Assembly (NCBI RefSeq): GCF_003063645.1
Contig: NZ_NESJ01000008.1
Location: forward strand, 124,001 to 188,000
DNA from: Limnohabitans sp. 2KL-51
GTDB lineage: Bacteria; Pseudomonadota; Gammaproteobacteria; Burkholderiales; Burkholderiaceae_C
Direction of reading: 5' to 3'
DNA: 64,000 nt
Notes under the pieces: model-generated
What the model was told of the DNA's origin: nothing
The model's input: the letters and a program-made list of their open reading frames with translations, nothing else
Databases searched by the model: none
Program-made: the position numbers and the translations under genes
In this document: piece after piece, positions 1 through 8,268 of the stretch
Position numbering within the stretch: the first letter of the stretch is position 1
Layout of the letters: each line of letters starts with the position of its first letter

Positions 1-282
1 TTCAACCGCTACATCCGCGAAAACCTCGTCCCACTTTGGACCCGCTTTCCTGGTGCACAAGAAGTACGCGTTCTTCGCCAGGTTGAAAGTGACGTGGCCG
101 ATCCGCACTTTGGAATGGTGCTATCGGTACGCTATCCCAGTCGTGAGTCCATCGAGATTGCTTTGGCCTCTGAGGTGCGCATGAAAAGCAAAGAAGTGTC
201 CAAGGACATGATCGCTATGTTCGATGGCACTGTGTTTCACACCGTCTTCAGCGCCGACGAATACGCGCTGCCCACCGATTGA
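1..282 (+). CDS. 3' end of an unrecognised small protein
   Basis: The frame is open from the first base of the window to the TGA at 280-282, so the gene starts upstream and only the last 93 codons are visible. The visible part alternates short beta-like stretches with an amphipathic helix (segments such as MVLSVRYPSRESIEIAL) and ends in ALPTD. This would suit a small ferredoxin-like alpha/beta fold of the EthD/Dabb kind, but I see no diagnostic residue. It lies 35 bases before the TRAP receptor gene on the same strand and may belong to that operon. Function not assigned. Confidence 0.5.
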   Translation, partial: FNRYIRENLVPLWTRFPGAQEVRVLRQVESDVADPHFGMVLSVRYPSRESIEIALASEVRMKSKEVSKDMIAMFDGTVFHTVFSADEYALPTD

Positions 283-317
283 TTTTTTTGACCGCTTTTT
301 AACCTGGAGACAAAACC

Positions 318-1292
318 ATGAAACTTTCCCGCATCCTTCTCGCCTGCCTCGTGGCTGCTGCTGGCACCAGCGCCTTCGCAGCCAAATTCAACCTGAAAAT
401 GGGACACGCCGTCAACGCCACCGACGGCCAGCACGCCGCCGCCCTGAAATTAGCCGAATTGGTCAAACAACGTACCAATGGCGACGTGGAAATCACCGTG
501 TTCCCAGCCAACCAGTTGGGCAACGACGCGGCCATGATCAACGGCACACGCGGCGGCACGATCGACATCGTCTCCAGCGGTGCATCCAACTTCAACGGGA
601 TCGTGCCCAACACCGCCGCGATGGAACTGCCATTTGTGTTCCGCAGCGCGCAACACGCCTACAACGTGCTCGACGGTGCAGTGGGCACGGGCGTGCTCAA
701 CGAATTGTCCCCGCACGGATTGAAGGGCCTGGCCTACTGGGAAAACGGCTGGCGCGCCTTCACCAACAACAAGCGCCCGGTCAACAAGCCCGATGACTTG
801 AAGGGCTTGAAGATCCGTTCGACACCCAACCCGTACCACATCCAGGCCTTCAAGCTGCTGGGCATGAACCCATCGCCCATGCCAATTGCCGAGTTGTACA
901 CCGCGCTGGAAACCGGCACGTTTGACGCGCAAGAGCACCCGATCAACGTGACCTGGTCGTCCAAGTTTTACGAAGTGCAAAAGCACCTGACGGTGAGCAA
1001 CCACGTCTACTCGCCACTGGTCGTGGCCATGAACAAGGTCAAGTTCGACAGCCTGCCGGCCAATTACCAAAAAGTGATGGTGGATGCTGCACGCGAAGCC
1101 GCCACTTACCAACGCAACTTGAATGCGTCCAACGCGGGCAAGGTGGTGGCCGACCTGAAGAAGTCAGGCATGCAAGTGATCGAGAAGGTGGACATGGCCC
1201 CATTCCAAAAAATTGTGTCGGCCGAAATCGCCAAGACCTTTGGTGAAAAAAACGGCCCAGCTTTGCTCAAGGCCATCGAAGACACCAAGTGA
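318..1292 (+). CDS. dctP: TRAP transporter solute-binding protein (DctP family)
   Basis: 324-residue periplasmic receptor of a tripartite ATP-independent transporter that delivers an organic acid to the DctQM membrane unit. Residues 1-22 form a signal peptide (MKLSRILLACLVAAAGTSAFAA). The mature part has the DctP signature blocks, including the YWENGWRAFTNNKRPV segment followed by the DLKGLKIRS motif near residues 135-170. GGAGA at 306-310 lies 7 bases before the ATG. DctQ and DctM follow on the same strand after an intrinsic terminator, a common arrangement that gives the receptor a higher level than the permease. The SDR and idonate dehydrogenase genes downstream suggest a sugar acid as ligand; that is inference. 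Confidence 0.93.
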   Translation: MKLSRILLACLVAAAGTSAFAAKFNLKMGHAVNATDGQHAAALKLAELVKQRTNGDVEITVFPANQLGNDAAMINGTRGGTIDIVSSGASNFNGIVPNTAAMELPFVFRSAQHAYNVLDGAVGTGVLNELSPHGLKGLAYWENGWRAFTNNKRPVNKPDDLKGLKIRSTPNPYHIQAFKLLGMNPSPMPIAELYTALETGTFDAQEHPINVTWSSKFYEVQKHLTVSNHVYSPLVVAMNKVKFDSLPANYQKVMVDAAREAATYQRNLNASNAGKVVADLKKSGMQVIEKVDMAPFQKIVSAEIAKTFGEKNGPALLKAIEDTK

Positions 1293-1310
1293 TGGTTTGA
1301 GTGAGATCAC

Positions 1311-1336
1311 GCCCCCTCCTAGGAGGGGGCTTTTTT
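1311..1336 (+). terminator. Intrinsic terminator/attenuator after dctP
   Basis: GCCCCCTCCT followed directly by its exact reverse complement AGGAGGGGGC and then six T residues. The 20-base stem sits between dctP and dctQ, so it probably lets only part of the transcripts continue into the permease genes. Confidence 0.85.
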
Positions 1337-1347
1337 GCGAATGACGA

Positions 1348-1887
1348 ATGAAAAAAATCAACGACCTTTTCTTCAAGCTGGCTGAGATCACACTGGTCAT
1401 CATGTTGTCGGCCATGGTGATCATGGTGTTTGGCAATGTGGTGCTGCGCTACGGCTTCAACGACGGCATCATCAGTTCTGAAGAGTTGTCGCGGTTTTTG
1501 TTCATCTGGATCACGTTTTTAGGGGCCATCGTCACCATGCGTGACAACGGTCATTTGGGCTTGGATTCTGTGGTTCGAAAGCTCAGTTTGCAAGGCAAAA
1601 AAATGGCTTTTGGTATCTCCAATGTGCTGATGCTGGGCTGCTGTGTGCTGATGTTTTACGGCACCCTCAAACAACACGGCATCAATGCCACTACGCGTTC
1701 AGCGGTCACCGAAATTCCCATGAGCTGGGTTTATGGCGTGGGCTATATCACCAGCTTGGCCATGGGCCTCATGATCATCGGCAATTTGGTGAAGTTGGCC
1801 AAAGGCAACTTCAATGAATCCGACTTGATTCAGGTCCAGGACTCCGAAGAAGTCGTGACAGCGCACACGCAAGGGGCACCCAAATGA
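1348..1887 (+). CDS. dctQ: TRAP transporter small permease (DctQ family)
   Basis: 179-residue integral membrane protein with four predicted hydrophobic segments (about residues 13-35, 48-66, 88-108 and 128-150), the usual size and topology for DctQ. The sequence RYGFNDGIISSEELSRFLFIW is the conserved region after the first membrane segment, and TMRDNGHLGLD is the typical cytoplasmic loop motif. It bridges the DctP receptor and the DctM transport subunit in the inner membrane. Its stop overlaps the start of dctM by four bases (ATGA), indicating translational coupling. Confidence 0.92.
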   Translation: MKKINDLFFKLAEITLVIMLSAMVIMVFGNVVLRYGFNDGIISSEELSRFLFIWITFLGAIVTMRDNGHLGLDSVVRKLSLQGKKMAFGISNVLMLGCCVLMFYGTLKQHGINATTRSAVTEIPMSWVYGVGYITSLAMGLMIIGNLVKLAKGNFNESDLIQVQDSEEVVTAHTQGAPK

Positions 1888-3167
1888 CCGTCCTTGTATT
1901 CATTGTTTCGCTGCTCGCCGCCATGGCGCTGGGCATGCCACTGGCGTTTTCGCTCATCGTTTCGGGTGTGGCATTGATGCTGCACATGGATAACTTCGAC
2001 ACCCAAATCGTGTCGCAAAACCTCATCAATGGAGCTGACAACTTTCCGCTCATGGCCGTGCCCTTTTTCATGCTGGCCGGTGAGTTGATGAACGCTGGCG
2101 GCATGAGCCGACGCATTGTCAACTCGGCCATGGTGTGGGTCGGCCATTTCCGTGGCGGCTTGGGTTATGTGGCGGTGTTCGCTGCCATCGTCATGGCCAG
2201 CCTGTCGGGTTCAGCCGTGGCCGACACGGCTGCCTTGGCCGCAGTGCTGATGCCCATGATGCGCGACGCAGGTTACCGCATGGACCGATCAGCAGGCCTG
2301 ATTGCGGCAGGCGGCATCATCGCACCCGTCATCCCGCCCTCGATTGGCTTCATTTTGTTTGGCGTGATCGGTGGCGTGTCCATTTCCAAACTGTTCATGG
2401 CGGGCATCTTCCCTGGCCTCATGATGGGTTTTGCCCTGATTGTGACCTGGTGGATCGTGGCTCGCAAAGACAATGTGGTGGTGGCCGAAAAAGTGCCGTT
2501 CAAAGAACGTATTTCGGTGACCATCAACGCGTTTTGGTCTTACTTGTTGGCCATTGTGATCATCGGCGGCATGAAGATGGGCATCTTCACGCCCACCGAG
2601 GCGGCTGTGGTAGCGGTGGTTTATTCCTTGTTTGTGGGTTTGTTCATCTACCGTGAAATCAAGTTCAAAGACCTGTACCGCATCATTTTGTCGGCCGCCA
2701 AAACCTCTTCGGTGGTGATGTTCTTGGTGGCTGCCGCGCTGGTGTCGGCCTGGCTGATCACGGTGGCCAATATTCCGGCCCAGATTGTTGAAATTTTGCG
2801 GCCGTTCATCGACAACAAAACCCTGCTGATGGTCATGCTGATGCTGCTGGTGATGATTGTGGGCACGGCGCTGGACTTTGCGCCGACGGTGCTGATCCTC
2901 ACGCCCGTGCTGATGCCTTTGGTGCGTGAGGCAGGCATTGACCCGGTCTACTTTGGCGTGCTGTTCATCATGAACAACGCCATCGGGCTGCTCACACCGC
3001 CGGTAGGTACGGTGCTGAACGTGGTGTGCGGAGTAGGCCGTATTCCGATGCATGACGTCATCCGTGGTGTCATGCCTTTCCTCTTGTCGCAGGTTGTCGT
3101 CATGGGCTCTTTGATCGCCTTTCCGAGCCTGGTGATGGTTCCTCTCAAATGGATGCTGATGCGATGA
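1884..3167 (+). CDS. dctM: TRAP transporter large permease (DctM family)
   Basis: 427-residue, highly hydrophobic transport subunit with about twelve membrane segments. It contains the DctM hallmark stretches GSAVADTAALAAVLMPMM, GGIIAPVIPPSIGFI and NNAIGLLTPPVGTVLNV. It couples sodium or proton influx to uptake of the substrate caught by DctP. The start overlaps dctQ (ATGA), and its own stop overlaps the next gene (ATGA at 3164-3167), so transporter and dehydrogenases are co-translated. Confidence 0.94.
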   Translation: MTVLVFIVSLLAAMALGMPLAFSLIVSGVALMLHMDNFDTQIVSQNLINGADNFPLMAVPFFMLAGELMNAGGMSRRIVNSAMVWVGHFRGGLGYVAVFAAIVMASLSGSAVADTAALAAVLMPMMRDAGYRMDRSAGLIAAGGIIAPVIPPSIGFILFGVIGGVSISKLFMAGIFPGLMMGFALIVTWWIVARKDNVVVAEKVPFKERISVTINAFWSYLLAIVIIGGMKMGIFTPTEAAVVAVVYSLFVGLFIYREIKFKDLYRIILSAAKTSSVVMFLVAAALVSAWLITVANIPAQIVEILRPFIDNKTLLMVMLMLLVMIVGTALDFAPTVLILTPVLMPLVREAGIDPVYFGVLFIMNNAIGLLTPPVGTVLNVVCGVGRIPMHDVIRGVMPFLLSQVVVMGSLIAFPSLVMVPLKWMLMR

Positions 3168-3931
3168 ATGTTTTGGACTCTTTTCAACTCTCGGGCCGCC
3201 GCGCGCTGATCACCGGCTCTTCTGCAGGCATCGGTCTGGCTCTGGCCGAAGCCCTGGCGCAAGCGGGGGCGCATGTCATCCTTAACGGCCGCACGACCAA
3301 TAAGATAGAGGCCGCAGCTCTTGCCCTGCAAGCGCAAGGCCTGTCGGTCAGCACCTCGGTGTTTGACGTGACCGACGCCGACAGCGTGCGTTCAGCCGTC
3401 GAGCAGATCGAGGTCGAAGGCCCGATTGACATCCTGGTCAACAACGCGGGCATGCAAATTCGCGGGCCTTTGCATGAATATGCCGACAGCGACTGGCACA
3501 CGATCATGAAGACCAACCTGGACAGCGTGTACTACGTGGGCCAAGCGGTGGCCAAAAAGATGATCCCGCGTGGACGCGGCAAGATCATCAACATCTGCTC
3601 GGTACAAAGCGAGCTGGGCCGCCCCGGCATTGCGCCCTACACCGCCACCAAAGGCGCGGTCAAGATGCTCACCAAAGGCATGGCGATTGACTGGGGTCAG
3701 TTTGGCATCAACGTCAACGGCATTGGCCCGGGTTACTTCAAGACCGAACTGAATCAGAAACTGGTCGATGATCCTGCCTTCAGTAGTTGGCTGGTGGGCC
3801 GCACGCCGAGCCGCCGCTGGGGCAATGTCGAGGACCTGGGCGGCGCGGCCGTCTTTTTAGCCTCGGATGCATCGCGCTTTGTGAACGGCCATATTTTGTA
3901 TGTGGACGGCGGCGTGACCGCGACCCTTTGA
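3164..3931 (+). CDS. SDR oxidoreductase, gluconate 5-dehydrogenase-like
   Basis: 255-residue classical short-chain dehydrogenase. Visible motifs are the TGSSAGIG nucleotide-binding loop near residue 18, NNAGMQIRG in the middle, and a catalytic Ser followed by YTATK (Tyr-x3-Lys) near residue 155. The N-terminus FQLSGRRALITG is typical of gluconate 5-dehydrogenases (interconversion of D-gluconate and 5-keto-D-gluconate). The ATG at 3164 is chosen because it overlaps the dctM stop as ATGA; an in-frame ATG at 3149 is possible but would lie inside dctM. Next to an idonate dehydrogenase, a role in idonate/gluconate interconversion is plausible but not proven. Confidence 0.85.
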   Translation: MNVLDSFQLSGRRALITGSSAGIGLALAEALAQAGAHVILNGRTTNKIEAAALALQAQGLSVSTSVFDVTDADSVRSAVEQIEVEGPIDILVNNAGMQIRGPLHEYADSDWHTIMKTNLDSVYYVGQAVAKKMIPRGRGKIINICSVQSELGRPGIAPYTATKGAVKMLTKGMAIDWGQFGINVNGIGPGYFKTELNQKLVDDPAFSSWLVGRTPSRRWGNVEDLGGAAVFLASDASRFVNGHILYVDGGVTATL

Positions 3932-3953
3932 ACACCACTTGCAAGGAAAAACC

Positions 3954-4994
3954 ATGAAATCAGTTGTATGCCATTCGGCCAAAGACCTGCGCGTCGAAGA
4001 CACCGAACTGCCCACTTTGGGCGAACACCAACTGCGGGTGAATGTGGCCTATGGTGGCATTTGCGGCTCTGATTTGCATTACTACCAGCACGGGGGTTTT
4101 GGCACCGTGCGCATCAAGCAGCCCATTGCATTGGGCCATGAAATCTCGGGGGTGGTCGATGGTTTTGGATCGGGCGTTCAGGGCACGGTCAAAGGCCAGC
4201 GCATTGCCATCTCGCCCTCGCGCCCCTGCGGGAACTGCCGTTTTTGCCAAGCAGGTCAACACAACCATTGCCTGAACATGCGCTTTTACGGCAGCGCCAT
4301 GCCCTTCCCCCACATTCAGGGCGCGTTCTCTGAGCAACTGATCATCGAGGGCTACCAAGCCCACCCGATTGCCGACCACCTGAGCTTGTCCGAAGCCGCT
4401 TTGGCCGAGCCTTTGTCGGTGGGTTTGCACGCCATTCAACGCGCTGGCAGCGTGCTGGGCAAGCAGGTGCTGGTGACAGGCTGCGGCCCCATTGGCTCGC
4501 TGCTGATTGGCGCTTTGCGCCGAGCCGGTGCGGCGCGCATTGTGGCCGCCGACATTGCGGACTTGCCGCTCAAGTGCGCCAAGGAAATGGGTGCAGACGA
4601 AACCATCAACCTCAAAACCCAGCCCGAAGCGCTGGACAAATACAAGCTTGACAAAGGCCAGTTCGATGCCGTCTTCGAAGCATCGGGCAGCGAAGCCGCA
4701 TTGCGCGTGGGCTTGGACACCATCGTGCCGCGTGGCGTCTTAATCACTGTGGGCATGGGCGGCGACATCAGCCTGCCCATGACACAACTGGTGGCCAAAG
4801 AAGTGGATCTGCGCGGCACCTTCCGCTTCCATGCCGAATTTGCCACCGCCGTGCGCTTTTTGAACGAAGGCCTGGTCAACGGCAAACCGGTCATCACCGG
4901 TATCTTGCCTGTGGAACGCGCCATCGAAGCCTTCGACCTCGCCGCCGACAAAAGCCAGTCACTCAAAGTACAGATTTCTTTTCAAAACGCCTGA
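3954..4994 (+). CDS. idnD: L-idonate 5-dehydrogenase-like zinc alcohol dehydrogenase
   Basis: 346-residue medium-chain dehydrogenase. The catalytic zinc site is seen in GGICGSDLHYY (Cys about 38) and GHE (about 63-65), and the structural zinc lobe in CGNCRFCQAGQHNHC (four Cys). The NAD(P) fold is marked by VTGCGPIGSLL. This layout and the CGSDLHYYQHGG segment are those of L-idonate 5-dehydrogenase, which oxidises L-idonate to 5-ketogluconate. AAGGA at 3943-3947 supports the ATG at 3954. With the preceding gluconate 5-dehydrogenase-like SDR it could convert L-idonate to D-gluconate; other polyol or aldonate substrates cannot be excluded. Confidence 0.83.
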   Translation: MKSVVCHSAKDLRVEDTELPTLGEHQLRVNVAYGGICGSDLHYYQHGGFGTVRIKQPIALGHEISGVVDGFGSGVQGTVKGQRIAISPSRPCGNCRFCQAGQHNHCLNMRFYGSAMPFPHIQGAFSEQLIIEGYQAHPIADHLSLSEAALAEPLSVGLHAIQRAGSVLGKQVLVTGCGPIGSLLIGALRRAGAARIVAADIADLPLKCAKEMGADETINLKTQPEALDKYKLDKGQFDAVFEASGSEAALRVGLDTIVPRGVLITVGMGGDISLPMTQLVAKEVDLRGTFRFHAEFATAVRFLNEGLVNGKPVITGILPVERAIEAFDLAADKSQSLKVQISFQNA

Positions 4995-5033
4995 AAATCT
5001 GGCGGTACCAGACCTCTTTAGAAAGTTCTCACC

Positions 5034-5783
5034 ATGTCCAAAATCGCTCTCGTCACCGGAGCCAGTTCCGGCATCGGCAAAGCCTGCGCCCTCGCTTTGC
5101 TCAAAGAAGGCTGGCAAGTCGTTTTGATTGGGCGACGCGCCGACGCCTTGGCTGCGGCGGTGGCCGAAGCGGGCCTCAACGCTGGCAACGCCCACGCCAT
5201 CCCGACCGATCTGTCCAAGGAGCCTGAAGTCAAAGCCCTGTTCGAGCAAATTCGCACCCGCTTTGGCCGCCTCGATCTGGTGTTCAACAACGCAGGCATC
5301 TCGCTGCCCTACACCTTGCCCGGCGATCTGTCGGGCGACGAATGGCGCCGGGCTGTCGACATCAACTTGAACGGCGCGTTCTACACCTTGTCGAATGCCT
5401 TCAAGCTGATGCAAGAGCAAAGCCCACAAGGTGGCCGCATCATCAACAACGGCTCTATCTCGGCCCATGTGCCGCGCCCGGGCTCGATTGCCTACACCGC
5501 AACCAAACACGCCATCTCGGGACTGACCCGCGCAGCTTCATTGGATGGCCGCCCTTACAGCATCGCGGTCGGCCAGATCGACATTGGCAACGTCGCCTCG
5601 GACATGACGCTCAGAATGGCCTCGGGCGTCCACCAGGCCGACCTCAGCATCAAAGCCGAGCCGCGCATGGACATGTCGGCCGTGGTCGAGACCTTCCTGA
5701 CCATGGCGCGCCTACCTTTGTCGGCCAACATCTTGTTCACCACCGTGATGGCGACCAACATGCCGTTTGTAGGACGCGGTTGA
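5034..5783 (+). CDS. SDR family oxidoreductase
   Basis: 249-residue short-chain dehydrogenase with TGASSGIGKA at residues 8-17, NNAGISLPY near residue 86, and an active site with Ser in ISAHVPRPG followed by YTATK. Length and motifs are classical for an NAD(P)-dependent alcohol dehydrogenase. It is the last gene of the plus-strand sugar-acid operon, 39 bases after idnD. Its C-terminal region differs from the SDR at 3164, so the two are probably not isoenzymes. The substrate is likely a sugar acid or its keto derivative, judged only from context. Confidence 0.85.
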   Translation: MSKIALVTGASSGIGKACALALLKEGWQVVLIGRRADALAAAVAEAGLNAGNAHAIPTDLSKEPEVKALFEQIRTRFGRLDLVFNNAGISLPYTLPGDLSGDEWRRAVDINLNGAFYTLSNAFKLMQEQSPQGGRIINNGSISAHVPRPGSIAYTATKHAISGLTRAASLDGRPYSIAVGQIDIGNVASDMTLRMASGVHQADLSIKAEPRMDMSAVVETFLTMARLPLSANILFTTVMATNMPFVGRG

Positions 5784-5813
5784 TTTATGGATACCAGTGG
5801 GCGTGTTCCACGC

Positions 5814-5908
5814 CCATCGCCCACAGGGTGGGCTCCTACAAATTGCGCACAGTGACCCACGCACACCATGAATCATCCGGCGTAGGAGCCCACCCCTGTG
5901 GGCGATGG
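5814..5908. repeat. Inverted pair of REP-like elements
   Basis: 5814-5839 and 5882-5908 are reverse complements apart from a one-base indel, separated by 42 bases. Each unit reads GTAGGAGCCCACCCC then TGTGGGCGATGG on its forward strand and contains its own internal GCCCAC/GTGGGC palindrome. The unit recurs at 17287 and 53372. The form resembles the extragenic REP sequences of Pseudomonas, which also begin TGTAGGAGC. It sits between two convergent genes. Confidence 0.75.
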
Positions 5909-5937
5909 CTTATTCAGCGCAAACGCTGAATAAGCCA
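5906..5937. terminator. Strong hairpin between convergent genes
   Basis: TGGCTTATTCAGCG, a CAAA loop and the exact complement CGCTGAATAAGCCA form a 14-bp perfect stem. It has no T run on either strand, so it may act as an mRNA 3' stabiliser or a weak bidirectional terminator rather than a classical intrinsic terminator. Confidence 0.5.
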
Positions 5938-5944
5938 TAAGCAA

Positions 5945-7138
5945 TCACCGGCTCACCCGCACCACAGCATCAACCCGCTTGTGCAGATCAGGCAGCAACT
6001 CCAAGCCCAAACCCGGCTTGTCGTTCAGGCTGATCATGCCGTTCTTCACCTGCGGCAACTCGGTCACCAGCTCCTTGTACCAACCGCTGTAAAAAGCGCG
6101 TACGCTTTCCTGAATCAGCGCATTGGGTGCGTGCAGCGACAAGTGCGTGGAGGCGGCCCATACCACCGGCCCGGTGCAGTCGTGCGGGGCCACAGGCAGC
6201 TGCCAGGCGTCGGCCATGGCTGCGATCTTGCGGGCCTCGGTCAGGCCACCGCACCAGCTCAGGTCAAGCATGGCGACACCGCCCACGCCGGTTTGCAAAT
6301 AATCTTTGAAGCCCCATTTGTAGCTCAGCGTCTCGCTGGCGCAAATCAAAGCCTTGCAGTCCACCGCGTACTGCTTGAGCAAGTCGAGGCTGTCCATGCG
6401 GATCGCGTCTTCGTGCCAGAAGGTGTCGAACTCTTGCAAGGCGCGAGAGATTTTTTGCGCCATGGGCAAGCGCCACAGGCTGTGGAACTCGACCATGATG
6501 TCCATCTTGTCGCCCACCGCATTCCTGATTTTGCGAAAGGGCTCCAGCGCCGTGTTCAGGTCTTGCGGGCTGATGTACTGGCCGTGCGACTTTTCTGCGG
6601 CCACATCAAAGGGCCAAATCTTCATGCCGGTGATGCCTTCGCTCAAAAGCGACTCGGCCACCTCGTCGGCGCTGTGCAAAAAGCCCTGCAGGTCTTCGTA
6701 AGGCCCCGCGCCCTGCCCCAAGCCCCAGTTGGAACTGCTCTGATTGACGTTGCTGCGGATGTACTGGTAGCCCGCGCAGGTGTTGTACACGCGGATTTCG
6801 TCGCGACTTTTACCGCCTAGCGCCGTGTAAACCGGCATGCCAGCGGCTTTGCCAAAGATATCCCACAGCGCAATATCCACCGCCGAATTGCCGCGTGTCT
6901 CGACCCCGGACCCGCGCCAGCCCAAATAGCCGGTGATGTCGCGCTGGCGAGATTCGATGGCCAATGGGTCTTGCCCCACCAGCTTGGGGGCCACCCATTC
7001 GTGTAAGTACGCTTCGACCGCTTGCGCGCCCATGAAAGTTTCGCCCAGACCCACCAGACCCTCGTCGGTGTGCAGGCGCACCCAGATGATGTTGGGAAAT
7101 TCCCCCAGGCGGATGGTTTCGAGTTGCGTGATTTTCAT
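5945..7138 (-). CDS. Enolase-superfamily (mandelate racemase-like) sugar-acid dehydratase
   Basis: 397-residue member of the mandelate racemase/muconate lactonizing group. After an N-terminal capping domain (residues 1-120) the barrel carries a Lys in GMKIWPFD, metal-ligand acids in MVEFHSLW, WHEDAI and ASETL, and a His in APHDCTGP, matching the acid sugar dehydratase plan. Such enzymes remove water from an aldonate or aldarate to give a 2-keto-3-deoxy acid. It ends the FadR-type-regulated TRAP operon. The ATG at 7138 is preferred because homologues begin MKIT; an in-frame ATG lies at 7150 and neither has a clear ribosome site. The exact substrate is unknown. Confidence 0.85.
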   Translation of the reverse strand: MKITQLETIRLGEFPNIIWVRLHTDEGLVGLGETFMGAQAVEAYLHEWVAPKLVGQDPLAIESRQRDITGYLGWRGSGVETRGNSAVDIALWDIFGKAAGMPVYTALGGKSRDEIRVYNTCAGYQYIRSNVNQSSSNWGLGQGAGPYEDLQGFLHSADEVAESLLSEGITGMKIWPFDVAAEKSHGQYISPQDLNTALEPFRKIRNAVGDKMDIMVEFHSLWRLPMAQKISRALQEFDTFWHEDAIRMDSLDLLKQYAVDCKALICASETLSYKWGFKDYLQTGVGGVAMLDLSWCGGLTEARKIAAMADAWQLPVAPHDCTGPVVWAASTHLSLHAPNALIQESVRAFYSGWYKELVTELPQVKNGMISLNDKPGLGLELLPDLHKRVDAVVRVSR

Positions 7139-7225
7139 GGCAGCACCCATTTCAGTCGTTAAAAAAGCCCCACAGCATGTGGCCGTGGAGCTTGTGGGTT
7201 CAGCAAAAAGGCTGAGGGCGGGGCA

Positions 7226-8233
7226 TCAACCGCCGCGTGACTTCTTCAACTCGTCTTGCACCACCTTGATGGCATCCGCTCCGATCGAGTCCTTGTGCTT
7301 GTCGTACACCGAAGCGACCTTGGCGCGGATGCGGTTTTGCTCAGCTGCGCTCACCTCGTTGACCTGCATGCCCTTGGTCTTCAGGCTGGCCAAAGATCTT
7401 TCGTTCAAAGTGCGGTTGGCCGCACGTTGCACTTTTTGGCCTTCCATGGCGGCTTCACGCAACACGGCTTGCTCTTGAGGGTTCAGTTGATCCCACAGCT
7501 TCTTGCTGTACAGCACCAGGAAAGGTGTGTAAGCGTGACGCGTCACGCTCAGGTACTTTTGCACTTCATTGAACTTGGAGGTCTCAATGGTCACAAAGGG
7601 GTTTTCCTGGCCGTCGATGGTCTTGGTTTCCAAGGCGGTGAACACCTCACCAAAGGCCATGGGCACAGCGTTGGTGCCCAAGGTCTTGAAGGTGTCCAGG
7701 AAGATGTTGTTTTGCATGACGCGCACTTTGACGCCATCGAAGTCTTCCAGCTTGGTCACTGGGCGCTTGCTGTTGGTCAGGTTGCGGAAACCGTTTTCCC
7801 AATAGGCCAGGTTCACCAGGCCAGCGGCTTCGAGCTTGGCATTGAAGTACTTGCCTGCTGCGCCATCCAGCACCGCATCGGCTTCTTTCTCGTTGGCAAA
7901 CAGGAAGGGCAGGTCAAACACACCCAACTCTTTGATGATGCCCACCAGCGGCGAGCTGGAGGTGCAGACCATCTCTTGGGTGCCTGCACGCAAGGCTTGG
8001 GTGGCTGGCAAGTCGCCGCCCGCTGCACCGCCCCAGAAGGCGGTGATCTTCATCTTGCCACCAGTCTTGGCAGCCAAGATTTCTTGCATTTTCTTGACGC
8101 CCACGCCCACCGGGTGGTCTTCGTTCACACCGTTGGTGAACTTGATGTTGCGATCGGCAAACTGCGCCATGGCGCTCGATGCCACCAGGAAAGTGCCCGC
8201 GATCAGGGCTACCAGATTTCTGCGTTTCAACAT
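7226..8233 (-). CDS. dctP: TRAP transporter solute-binding protein (DctP family)
   Basis: 335-residue periplasmic receptor with a signal peptide at residues 1-23 (ending SSAMAQ). It shows the DctP signature AYWENGFRNLTNSKRPV followed by FDGVKVRVMQNN near residues 140-170 and the ALETKTIDGQENP ligand-loop region near 195. AAAGGAGAC precedes the ATG. It follows dctM by 35 bases on the minus strand, giving gene order Q-M-P, the reverse of the first TRAP operon (P-Q-M). The dehydratase downstream suggests a hexonate, pentonate or tetronate ligand. Confidence 0.93.
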   Translation of the reverse strand: MLKRRNLVALIAGTFLVASSAMAQFADRNIKFTNGVNEDHPVGVGVKKMQEILAAKTGGKMKITAFWGGAAGGDLPATQALRAGTQEMVCTSSSPLVGIIKELGVFDLPFLFANEKEADAVLDGAAGKYFNAKLEAAGLVNLAYWENGFRNLTNSKRPVTKLEDFDGVKVRVMQNNIFLDTFKTLGTNAVPMAFGEVFTALETKTIDGQENPFVTIETSKFNEVQKYLSVTRHAYTPFLVLYSKKLWDQLNPQEQAVLREAAMEGQKVQRAANRTLNERSLASLKTKGMQVNEVSAAEQNRIRAKVASVYDKHKDSIGADAIKVVQDELKKSRGG

Positions 8234-8268
8234 GAATGTCTCCTTTAGAAAAACACAGGGTTAAGAAA

